NCBI GenBank assembly: GCA_025964295.1
Contig: JAOPZD010000528.1
Location: 1 to 5,189 of the forward strand
Source: Conexibacter sp.
GTDB lineage: Bacteria > Actinomycetota > Thermoleophilia > Solirubrobacterales > Solirubrobacteraceae
DNA length: 5,189 bases
Reading direction: 5' to 3'
The number at the start of each line of letters is the position of its first letter. Positions within the stretch are counted from its first letter, which is position 1. Under the pieces are notes generated by a model. It did not search any database and was not told the origin of the DNA. It saw only the letters and a list, made by a program, of their open reading frames with translations. Both the position numbers and the translations under genes were made by a program. Of the stretch, positions 1 through 5,189 are shown one piece after another.

Positions 1-404
1 GGCGGCCCGACCTCCCCGGCGCGTTCGTCGAGCCGACGATCCTCACCGACGTCACGCCGGACATGCGCGCCTACCACGAGGAGCTCTTCGGCCCGGTCGC
101 GGTCGTCTACCGGGTGGCCGACGACGACGCGGCGATCGCCCTGGCCGGCGACTCCCAGTACGGCCTCGGCGGCGCGGTCTTCGGGGACGACCCGGACCGG
201 GCGCGCCGCGTGGCCTACGGCGTCGACAGCGGCATGGTGTGGATCAACCACCCGACGGGGTCGCGGCCCGAGCTGCCGTTCGGCGGCGTCAAGCGCTCTG
301 GCTACGGGCGCGAGCTGTCGGACCTGGGCATGCAGGAGTTCGTCAACCACAAGCTGGTCTGCGCCGTCCCGCCCGACGCGCCGCTACGCGGCTTCGGGGG
401 CTAG
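1..404 (+). CDS. Aldehyde dehydrogenase, succinate-semialdehyde dehydrogenase-like (C-terminal part; 5' end outside window)
   Basis: This is the 3' end of an NAD(P)-dependent aldehyde dehydrogenase, a cytosolic enzyme that oxidises an aldehyde to its acid. The reading frame is open from base 3, giving 133 visible residues and a TAG stop at 402-404. Family motifs visible in order are GAFVEPTIL, then EELFGPV (its Glu-Leu-Phe corresponds to the Glu that contacts the nicotinamide ribose in ALDHs), then [18 protein letters not shown] and KRSGYGREL near the end, followed by the usual EFVNHKLV tail. The catalytic Cys and the general-base Glu lie upstream, outside the window. The WINHPTGS...PELPFGG combination is what I associate with actinobacterial succinate-semialdehyde dehydrogenases (GABA shunt), but substrate cannot be fixed from a C-terminal fragment. 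The ATG at 63 is internal to the conserved domain and is not the start. The family assignment is firm and the substrate assignment tentative. Confidence 0.93.
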   Translation, partial: RPDLPGAFVEPTILTDVTPDMRAYHEELFGPVAVVYRVADDDAAIALAGDSQYGLGGAVFGDDPDRARRVAYGVDSGMVWINHPTGSRPELPFGGVKRSGYGRELSDLGMQEFVNHKLVCAVPPDAPLRGFGG

Positions 405-1253
405 CTACAGCACTTCGAGCGGGACCGGGTGGGGCGGGGGCGGGAAGGCGGCGTCGAGCTCGACGACGTCGTCCTCGCGCAGCACGATGCGCAGCGCGTC
501 GACGTTCTCGCGCACGTGCTTGGGCGTCCCGGCCTCGGGGATCGCGCAGACGCCGGGATGCGAGATGACCCAGGACAGCGCCACCTGCGTCGCGGTCGCG
601 CGGTGGCGCCGGCCGATACCCTCCAGCACCGGGTGGCCGGCGAGGCGGCCCTGCTCGATCGGCGAGTAGGCCATCATCGGCAGGCCGATGCGCTGGCAGG
701 CCGGCAGCAGGTTCCACTCGATGCCGCGCCGCGACAGGTTGTAGAGGACCTGATCGGTCTCGACATCGCGGCCGTCGGCGATCGCCGTCAGCTCGTTCAT
801 GTCGCTGACGTCGAAGTTGCTGACGCCCCAGTGGCGGATGCGCCCGCTGCGCTTGAGCTCCTCGAACGCGGAGACGGTCTCCTCCAGTGGGACCCGGCCG
901 CGCCAGTGCAAGAGGTACATGTCGAGCCGGTCGGTGCTCAGGCGGCGCAGGCTCGCGTCGCAGGCAGCGAGCGTCCCGTCGTAGGTCGCGTGGGTGGGCA
1001 GCACCTTGCTGACCAGGAAGACGTCGTCGCGGCGGCCGGCGATCGCCTGGCCGACGAGCCGCTCGCTGGCGCCGTCGCCGTAGAGCTCGGCGGTGTCGAT
1101 CAGCGTCATCCCGAGGTCGAGGCCGGTGCGCAGCGCGTCCAGCTCGACCTCCGGCGGATGGCGGCCTTCGGCCAGGTGCCAGGTGCCCATGCCGAGGACG
1201 GGCATCGTCTCGCCGGACGGGAGGTCGACTGCGCGCATCGTGAGGACGGACAT
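405..1253 (-). CDS. Aldo/keto reductase (YeaE-like)
   Basis: This is a complete 282-residue cytosolic aldo/keto reductase, a TIM-barrel NAD(P)H-dependent carbonyl reductase of usual family length. The catalytic tetrad is intact: Asp53 and Tyr58 in LIDTAELYG, Lys83 in LVSKV and His116 in YLLHW. Other family signatures are GVSNF (143-147), the MMAYSPIEQGRL loop (193-204), LSWVISHPGV (226-235) and the cofactor loop IPEAGTPKHVREN (238-250). From memory the closest pattern is E. coli YeaE (methylglyoxal reductase activity reported), sharing LLHW, the SRGIE-xx-LLP stretch and AWVISH-type motifs. In the cofactor loop the usual Lys that contacts the 2'-phosphate of NADPH is Glu240. Start choice: the frame stays open upstream to about 1619, but homology begins only at GETMPVLGMGTWH, so ATG 1253-1251 is preferred. 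ATG 1238-1236 is an alternative. Neither has a clear Shine-Dalgarno, so the mRNA may be leaderless. The stop lies back to back with that of the dehydrogenase. Confidence 0.93.
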   Translation of the reverse strand: MSVLTMRAVDLPSGETMPVLGMGTWHLAEGRHPPEVELDALRTGLDLGMTLIDTAELYGDGASERLVGQAIAGRRDDVFLVSKVLPTHATYDGTLAACDASLRRLSTDRLDMYLLHWRGRVPLEETVSAFEELKRSGRIRHWGVSNFDVSDMNELTAIADGRDVETDQVLYNLSRRGIEWNLLPACQRIGLPMMAYSPIEQGRLAGHPVLEGIGRRHRATATQVALSWVISHPGVCAIPEAGTPKHVRENVDALRIVLREDDVVELDAAFPPPPHPVPLEVL

Positions 1254-1340
1254 GGGTGTGCTGGTAGGACGCGGAGGCGAGACGACCAGCGGAGGGTTCC
1301 GCGCGGGCGTCCTCGGCGTACCTGTTCTTCCACGGCGACC

Positions 1341-1550
1341 GACTACGCGGGGTTCATCGCGACCGTGCACGGCCGGGCCGAGCGGGCGGTGACGGCGACG
1401 CTGGGGACGCTCGGGGAGCGGATCTCCGGCGGCGAGGCGCACGACCTCGCCGGGCAGCTGCCGCCCGAGCTGCAGCGGCTGGTCGACCGGCACGCGGGCG
1501 ACGGCCCGCGGCCGCTCTCGGCCGGGGAGTTCTTTCAGCGCGCCCGGGGG
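1341..1550 (+). pseudogene. DUF2267-family protein remnant
   Basis: A 70-codon stretch in one frame reads like the first repeat of a DUF2267 domain (PF10025). It starts DYAGFIATV, continues with RAVTATLGTLGERISGG, then EAHDLAGQLPPELQRLV, and ends LSAGEFFQRARG. In the family as I know it, two such halves make a protein of about 125-140 residues starting M-x-Y-x-x-F. Here there is no ATG, GTG or TTG in frame just ahead of DYAGF. The helix normally between the opening FxxxV and the AERAV segment appears shortened by several residues. The second repeat is missing, replaced by unrelated residues up to the TGA at 1623-1625. DUF2267 proteins have no settled function. I infer a decayed gene remnant. 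The alternative is a short divergent gene with an unrecognised start. The match is from pattern memory, not a search. Confidence 0.55.
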
Positions 1551-1622
1551 CCTCACCACATACTGGTCGGATGGTGGGTCCACGTCGGCGCGCATGACAG
1601 TTACGCTCGCGAATCGCAAGTC

Positions 1623-1646
1623 TGACGTCCAAACGCGGACACGTCA
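1623..1646. promoter_or_regulatory. Imperfect palindrome, possible operator upstream of secreted-protein gene
   Basis: Perfect 6-base arms TGACGT (1623-1628) and ACGTCA (1641-1646) are separated by 12 bases, and the inner flanks CC...GG add partial symmetry. The site lies about 117 bases upstream of the GTG start at 1763, a reasonable place for a regulator-binding dyad or a hairpin. No specific regulator is recognised, and a 6-base inverted repeat could arise by chance. Confidence 0.25.
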
Positions 1647-1748
1647 GCGCAGTACGAGTCGAAATTACACAGGGAACGGCCGGGACTGAATCTTTCGGGT
1701 GCGGTGCGTTCACAAGGCGACGGATGCCGACGGCCGCCGCGCCACCCT

Positions 1749-1755
1749 GAAAGGA
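1749..1755 (+). promoter_or_regulatory. Ribosome binding site that fixes the GTG start at 1763
   Basis: GAAAGGA sits 7 bases before GTG 1763-1765. The next in-frame GTG (1769) would be 13 bases away, so the first GTG is the better start. It also places two Arg residues in front of the hydrophobic signal-peptide core. Confidence 0.75.
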
Positions 1756-1762
1756 CCGGATC

Positions 1763-3694
1763 GTGCAAGTGAGAAGCCCCCGCATCCTTGGCCTCGCCTT
1801 GGCTGCTGTCCTACTGATCGCCGCGCTCGCGCCATCGCTGAGCCTCGCGTCGTCCACCACCGCCACCTACTCGGCGGTCGAGACCATCCCGGTGCCGCCG
1901 GCCTCGCACTTCGCGGGCAGCGGCGGCGGCGACGGCTGGGCCGTCGCGCTGAGCCCGACCGCGGTCTACAACGTCTTTCATCACTCCTCATCCATGACCG
2001 TTGCCTGCCACCTGCAGAGCGACGCGTCGGCCTGCTGGTCGCCGAAGACCATCACCGATGGTGACGGAAATGGCTTCGCCACCTCCGGTCATCCCGGCCT
2101 GTACCTCGATCAGAGCAACGGCCATCTCTACGTCTACGGGACCCGGAACAGCGACGCCACGGGCGGCGTCGTCTGCATCGACACCACGGCTGACGCCAGC
2201 AACCCGAACCCGTTCTGCGGGTTCACCGCGCTCACCGCGGTCGGCGACGCCACGGGCGGTGGGGGGATCAGCGCGATCAGCAACTCTGCGTTCGCGAGCG
2301 GCAAGCTGTACGCGTTCAACTTCGTCAACGGCAGTGGCGTGAGCGGGACGAAGAACACGCTGCTGTGCTTCGACGTGGCGGCCCAGGCGTCGTGCGCCGG
2401 GCAGCCGTACACGCTCACCACGGGCTCCGTCAGCGACGGCAGCTACCCGCCGCCCTCGGTCGCGGCGATCTCCGGCAAGGTGATCGTCCCGATCACGCAG
2501 GACGGCACCGACCACCTCGACTGCTTCGACCCGGCGACCGGTGGCATGTGCGCCGGAAGCTGGCCGATCGCGGTGGGCGGCAGCTACGACTCCAGCGCCG
2601 GCGCGCCGTTCCCGATGCTGAGCCCCGCCGGCGCGATCATCGGGCTCTGCCTGCCCTGGGGCAGCGATCCGTGCTTCGACATGACGGGCGCGTCCGTCCC
2701 GACCCCGCCGGCGCTCGCCTCGACGATCGGGCAGACCAGCGGCTGGAACGGGCCGGCCTTCGTGCTCGGTCCGCGGGCCTACGTCCCCGACGGCCAGAAC
2801 AACCAGGTCCTCTGCTACGACTTCCACACGGCGGCGACATGCGCCAACTTCCCGAAGTCCCCACCGGACCTCGGGCTGCTGTACACCGTCAACGCCGACC
2901 CGCAGCGCCCCGACTGCATCTGGGTGAACGCCGACTACGGCTCGAAGCAGATCCAGAACTTCGACGCCTACACCGGCGAGGCGTGCGGGACCGGCGCGAC
3001 GCGCGTCCTGGCGTCCAGCGTCGTCGTCCCCCGCGAGAAGTGCACCCCGGCGAGCTACACAGCGCTGCAGGTGCTCTCTCCAGGACGCAGCGCGTACACG
3101 ACCGGGACGATCTCGTTCGCCGACGGTGACGGGAACGCGATTCCCGGGATCGCCGACCAGACGCTCGACGGATCGGGGGCCACGGACCTCACGCACCTGA
3201 ACCTGACGACCACGGCAGGACTGCCGCAGTTCCTGATCACGCTGGACGGCGGGGCCGCCGGCACGACCTCGGTGGTGGTGAAGCTCACCTGGACGGCGAC
3301 CTACGACCCGGACTGCCTGCAGCCCGGAACGACGGCAGCCGGGCCCGAGACGCCCCGCGCCCCGGTGACACCTCCGGCGGCGCCCGTCGCGGCCGCGTCG
3401 ACGCCGGTCCCGCGGGCCTGCGCCAGCCTGCGGAGCTTCGCCGTGCACGTGCAGAACGTGAAGCGGTACCACCTCGTGAAGGCGAAGCTGCACATCAGCG
3501 GCCTGCTCAACAAGACCATCAAGATCAAAGGCAACAAGCTGGTCACGACGGTCGATCTGCGCAAGCTCCCGACCGGCACCTTCACCATGAAGATCACGGG
3601 CTACCGGGCCGACGGCACCGAGGTGCATGCCAAGCGCATCTACCACACGTGCCACCTGGTGAGGCTGCCGGGGCAGAAGCGCCTGCGGCTCTAG
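1763..3694 (+). CDS. Secreted multi-domain protein with Cys-pinned propeller-like repeats and basic C-terminal domain
   Basis: A 643-residue exported protein of unknown function. Residues 1-29/30 form a signal peptide: Arg4 and Arg7, a hydrophobic core LALAAVLLIAALA, and probable cleavage after SLA or LAS. Residues about 35-425 hold repeats in which a Cys, usually followed by Phe/Tyr-Asp, is paired with another Cys 8-14 residues later: 82/91, 138/152, 202/211, 254/263, 296/304, 351/360, then a wider 385/408. Spacing between units is about 35-65 residues, suggesting a beta-propeller of about seven blades, each with a surface disulfide. A beta-rich segment follows between Cys427 and Cys518, then a Pro/Ala linker (519-551) and a Lys/Arg-rich domain bounded by Cys553 and Cys630. 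There are 18 cysteines in all, an even number. No catalytic motif, transmembrane anchor or sortase signal is seen at the C-terminus, so release or wall association is inferred. The start is GTG with a good ribosome binding site, and a strong terminator follows. Not named as a known family; binding or sensing is speculative. Confidence 0.9.
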   Translation: MQVRSPRILGLALAAVLLIAALAPSLSLASSTTATYSAVETIPVPPASHFAGSGGGDGWAVALSPTAVYNVFHHSSSMTVACHLQSDASACWSPKTITDGDGNGFATSGHPGLYLDQSNGHLYVYGTRNSDATGGVVCIDTTADASNPNPFCGFTALTAVGDATGGGGISAISNSAFASGKLYAFNFVNGSGVSGTKNTLLCFDVAAQASCAGQPYTLTTGSVSDGSYPPPSVAAISGKVIVPITQDGTDHLDCFDPATGGMCAGSWPIAVGGSYDSSAGAPFPMLSPAGAIIGLCLPWGSDPCFDMTGASVPTPPALASTIGQTSGWNGPAFVLGPRAYVPDGQNNQVLCYDFHTAATCANFPKSPPDLGLLYTVNADPQRPDCIWVNADYGSKQIQNFDAYTGEACGTGATRVLASSVVVPREKCTPASYTALQVLSPGRSAYTTGTISFADGDGNAIPGIADQTLDGSGATDLTHLNLTTTAGLPQFLITLDGGAAGTTSVVVKLTWTATYDPDCLQPGTTAAGPETPRAPVTPPAAPVAAASTPVPRACASLRSFAVHVQNVKRYHLVKAKLHISGLLNKTIKIKGNKLVTTVDLRKLPTGTFTMKITGYRADGTEVHAKRIYHTCHLVRLPGQKRLRL

Positions 3695-3745
3695 AAGGCA
3701 CGCACGACGCTCCGGGCCCGCCGGCCTCGGCACGAGTGGCCCTTC

Positions 3746-3786
3746 GAACGCAAGAACCCCCGCGAAACGGCGGGGGTTCTTCGTTC
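3746..3786. terminator. Bidirectional intrinsic terminator hairpin between converging genes
   Basis: The arms AAGAACCCCCGC (3752-3763) and GCGGGGGTTCTT (3770-3781) pair perfectly over 12 bp around a six-base loop GAAACG. The stem extends by five more pairs, GAACG (3746-3750) with CGTTC (3782-3786), with a single bulged C at 3751. The A-rich outer left arm gives a TTCTT tail on both strands, so the element can stop the rightward transcript ending at 3694 and the leftward transcript ending at 3810. Confidence 0.88.
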
Positions 3787-3809
3787 AACGCACCTCCTTG
3801 GAGGGCACT

Positions 3810-4268
3810 TCAGGTCGTGGCGAGCTTGCCTACGAGGAGTCCCGTCGACTGGCCGACCTCGATCAGGTAGCCGTCGGGGTCTTGCATGTAGCAGCGCAGC
3901 TCGGAGCCGCGGTCGATGGGCGGTGTGAGGAACGTGGCCCCTCTGGAGCTCCACCGCTCGTAGCAGGCCTGGATGTCGGCGACGCGCAGGTTCAGGAAGC
4001 TCGAGACGGTCGGTCCGGGCTGGTGGTCGACGAGCGAGATGTCGGGCTTGTCGGCCGTTGGGCCGCCGCCTGGGTTCATGATGAGCCAGGAGTTTGAGAG
4101 CTTGACGATGCACGGGTTCTCGGCCAGCGCGACGCGGCCGCCGAGGACCTCGGAGTAGAACGCGCGCGAGCGGGCGACGTCGCGCACGGTGAGGAAGTGG
4201 GTGACGAGGATGCCGTCGGTGGGGACGGGCAGGTCCCCGACCTCGATCGCCGGGCGGTGCTCGCTCAT
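3810..4268 (-). CDS. VOC-superfamily (glyoxalase/dioxygenase-fold) protein
   Basis: A 152-residue cytosolic protein with the two beta-alpha-beta-beta-beta modules of the VOC superfamily. The first module opens ILVTHFLTVRDVARSRAFY-SEVLGG (residues 20-44), the second VSSFLNLRVADIQACYE (78-94), and the end carries the hallmark CYMQDPDGYLIEVGQ (126-140). His24 and Glu137 occupy usual metal-ligand positions. The position where the second module normally supplies His holds Phe81, so the canonical site is incomplete. The reaction therefore cannot be inferred, and it may be a ring-cleavage, lyase, isomerase or binding relative. The ATG at 4268-4266 overlaps the TGA of the upstream peroxidase gene as ATGA and is preceded by GAGGAG 5 bases away, so translation is probably coupled. 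The frame continues upstream inside the peroxidase gene, but homology begins after this ATG. The family is firm and the function unknown. Confidence 0.9.
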   Translation of the reverse strand: MSEHRPAIEVGDLPVPTDGILVTHFLTVRDVARSRAFYSEVLGGRVALAENPCIVKLSNSWLIMNPGGGPTADKPDISLVDHQPGPTVSSFLNLRVADIQACYERWSSRGATFLTPPIDRGSELRCYMQDPDGYLIEVGQSTGLLVGKLATT

Positions 4269-5189
4269 CGCCGCTCCTCGCTGCTCGGTACGAGGATGTC
4301 GGCCAGCCCGAAGGCGCCGGCGCGCCGGGCCGGCAGCGTCGGCGTCCACGCGGGGTCGACCGATCGGAAGGACTCCTGGTCGGCGTCGATGATCCCGACC
4401 AGGACCTCGCCGACGATCCGGCCGCCGACCGGGCCGAGGTGGTCGCCGTCGTGCAGGACGTCGGCCTCCTTGAGGATGTAGAACCACAGCGGCGTCTCGC
4501 CGGTCCATCCGTGATCGCGGAGCCCGACCTGTTGCGGACTCAGCGCCGGGACGCCGAGGGCCTCGGCGATCGCCTCGCCTGAGGGTAGGCCGACGGCCTG
4601 GCCGCGCTGCAGGTCGCGGTTGGCCAGCGACGCGTAGTCGGTGCCGGGCTCCGCTCCCGAGACCTGGGTGGGCAGCGCGATCAGCGGGGAGGGGAGACGC
4701 GTGTCGATCCTCTTGGCGCGCTGGGCCGGCGGGTGGCCGTCGACGTCGATCAGCAGTGGCCAGTCGACGGTGCGCTCAGGGCCGACGGGGCCGAAGCCCA
4801 TCAGATCGGGGAAGACCGGGACGGGACCGAGACCCGCGTTGACCTGGTAGCGGCTGCGGATCTGGGCGTGGCCGTAGCGGTAGCCGGCGTCGGCGAACTC
4901 GAAGGGAATGTAGGGGTCGGGATCCAAGTGGTACAACTGCGGGCCGGTGCTGAGCAGGTCGGCCGCGAGCTCGGCGCCGATGAGCCCGGGCAGGAACTCG
5001 CGCAGGATCACGTGCTGGTAATGCCAGGTGGTGGCGCGTCGTGCCTCGTCGAAGAGGTCGAGCTCGGCGACGCCGTCCTCGCGCAGGCGATCGACCAATG
5101 AGTTGTGCAGGCCGATGAACGCCACCGCGAGCTGGCTGGTGAACAGGTGGACATCGTTGCGAGGATCGCCGAGCAGGGCGATCCCCTCC
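4265..5189 (-). CDS. Heme peroxidase family protein (animal-peroxidase superfamily, C-terminal part; 5' end outside window)
   Basis: The last 307 residues of a bacterial member of the animal heme peroxidase superfamily (An_peroxidase, PF03098), which oxidises substrates with H2O2 using b-type heme. The frame runs through the window edge; GTG 5125-5123 is an internal Val codon. Numbering from the first full codon (5188-5186), the family block LLGDPRNDV (5-13) contains Arg10, equivalent to the distal Arg (Arg239) of myeloperoxidase. HNSLVDRL (28-35) follows, then TTWHYQHVILREFLPGLIG (53-71), and GYRYGHAQIRSRY (102-114) with His107 as the expected proximal heme ligand. The conserved RDLQRGQAVGLPSGE (191-205) and ETPLWFYILKEA (231-242) also fit. 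The distal His region lies outside the window. Two usual heme-contact positions differ: Val13 where a Glu is typical, and Asp192 where Asn is typical. No signal sequence can be judged. It is first in an operon with the VOC gene. The substrate is unknown. Confidence 0.92.
   Translation of the reverse strand, partial: EGIALLGDPRNDVHLFTSQLAVAFIGLHNSLVDRLREDGVAELDLFDEARRATTWHYQHVILREFLPGLIGAELAADLLSTGPQLYHLDPDPYIPFEFADAGYRYGHAQIRSRYQVNAGLGPVPVFPDLMGFGPVGPERTVDWPLLIDVDGHPPAQRAKRIDTRLPSPLIALPTQVSGAEPGTDYASLANRDLQRGQAVGLPSGEAIAEALGVPALSPQQVGLRDHGWTGETPLWFYILKEADVLHDGDHLGPVGGRIVGEVLVGIIDADQESFRSVDPAWTPTLPARRAGAFGLADILVPSSEERR
4274..4279 (-). promoter_or_regulatory. Ribosome binding site for the VOC gene inside the peroxidase 3' end
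   Basis: On the minus strand GAGGAG lies 5 bases before ATG 4268-4266, within the last codons of the peroxidase gene. It supports this ATG as the start and, with the ATGA stop-start overlap, a coupled re-initiation mode of translation. Confidence 0.75.

Larger units (their letters stand above)
1254..1762. other. 509-base intergenic region with gene relic and leader of the secreted-protein gene
   Basis: No intact gene is visible in this stretch. It should hold the promoter of the leftward reductase gene (just above 1253) and that of the rightward secreted-protein gene (below 1763). Between them lies a + strand remnant resembling a DUF2267 protein (1341-1550). Bases 1610-1700 are less GC-rich than their surroundings and include an AT-richer patch around 1660-1670, the most likely place for a rightward promoter. 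I cannot assign -35 and -10 hexamers with confidence. An imperfect palindrome lies at 1623-1646. Confidence 0.6.

Noticed and set aside
380..392. Small hairpin GCCGC-TAC-GCGGC at the end of the dehydrogenase gene as a terminator.
   Set aside because: The stem is only 5 bp with a 3-base loop, lies in coding sequence and has no T tract.
429..1340. Long + strand frame opposite the aldo/keto reductase that runs into the DUF2267 remnant.
   Set aside because: Up to about 1340 it is an antisense shadow of a clearly real enzyme gene. Only the 1341-1550 part resembles a protein family, so it is not one continuous gene.
1254..1619. N-terminal extension of the aldo/keto reductase to an upstream ATG at 1619.
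   Set aside because: It would add about 120 residues not found in this family, Arg/Pro-rich and antisense to the DUF2267 remnant. Family homology starts just after ATG 1253.
1673..1695. GGAAC followed by TCTTT as a possible ECF-sigma promoter for the secreted-protein gene.
   Set aside because: The -35-like element is plausible, but the -10 side does not match a known consensus well, and short motifs like this are common by chance.
2365..3129. A 254-codon + strand frame inside the secreted-protein gene.
   Set aside because: It is an alternative-frame shadow rich in Arg and Gly, with no start signal or recognisable domain.
1988..3733. A 581-codon open frame on the minus strand opposite the secreted-protein gene.
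   Set aside because: It is low-complexity in Arg, Ala, Gly and Val, shows no domain, and is the usual antisense shadow in GC-rich DNA. The + strand frame has a signal peptide, regular cysteines and a ribosome binding site.

Overview
The window is uniformly GC-rich, with G or C at most third codon positions, one GTG start, and long spurious antisense frames typical of such DNA. The secreted protein in the middle ends in a small basic Cys-to-Cys domain that I associate from memory with extracellular proteins of Solirubrobacterales (Thermoleophilia, Actinomycetota; Conexibacter/Solirubrobacter-like). That lineage is therefore my best guess, but it is an inference. No mobile element, CRISPR array, tRNA or rRNA is visible.

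Layout. (1) 1-404, + strand: the C-terminal part of an aldehyde dehydrogenase, closest in motif pattern to NAD(P)-dependent succinate-semialdehyde dehydrogenases. (2) 405-1253, - strand: a complete aldo/keto reductase resembling E. coli YeaE. Its stop codon abuts the dehydrogenase stop with no base between. (3) 1254-1762: 509 bases without an intact gene. It holds a recognisable remnant of a DUF2267-type protein (1341-1550, + strand), an imperfect palindrome (1623-1646) and the leader of the next gene. (4) 1763-3694, + strand: a 643-residue secreted protein. It has a signal peptide, a repeat region that looks like a disulfide-pinned beta-propeller, a further Cys-bounded beta-rich domain, a Pro/Ala linker and the basic C-terminal domain. 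(5) 3746-3786: a strong, nearly symmetric hairpin that can terminate both converging transcripts. (6) 3810-5189, - strand: a two-gene operon. The first gene is a heme peroxidase of the animal-peroxidase superfamily, whose N-terminus lies beyond the window. It is coupled through an ATGA overlap to a small VOC (glyoxalase/dioxygenase-fold) protein.

The dehydrogenase and the reductase both act on carbonyl compounds, but they are on opposite strands and are not an operon. The peroxidase-VOC pair is the only clear co-translated unit and suggests a shared oxidative function with unknown substrate. I see no evidence for a wholly new multi-gene system. The points most worth following are the cysteine architecture of the secreted protein and the altered heme-contact residues of the peroxidase.
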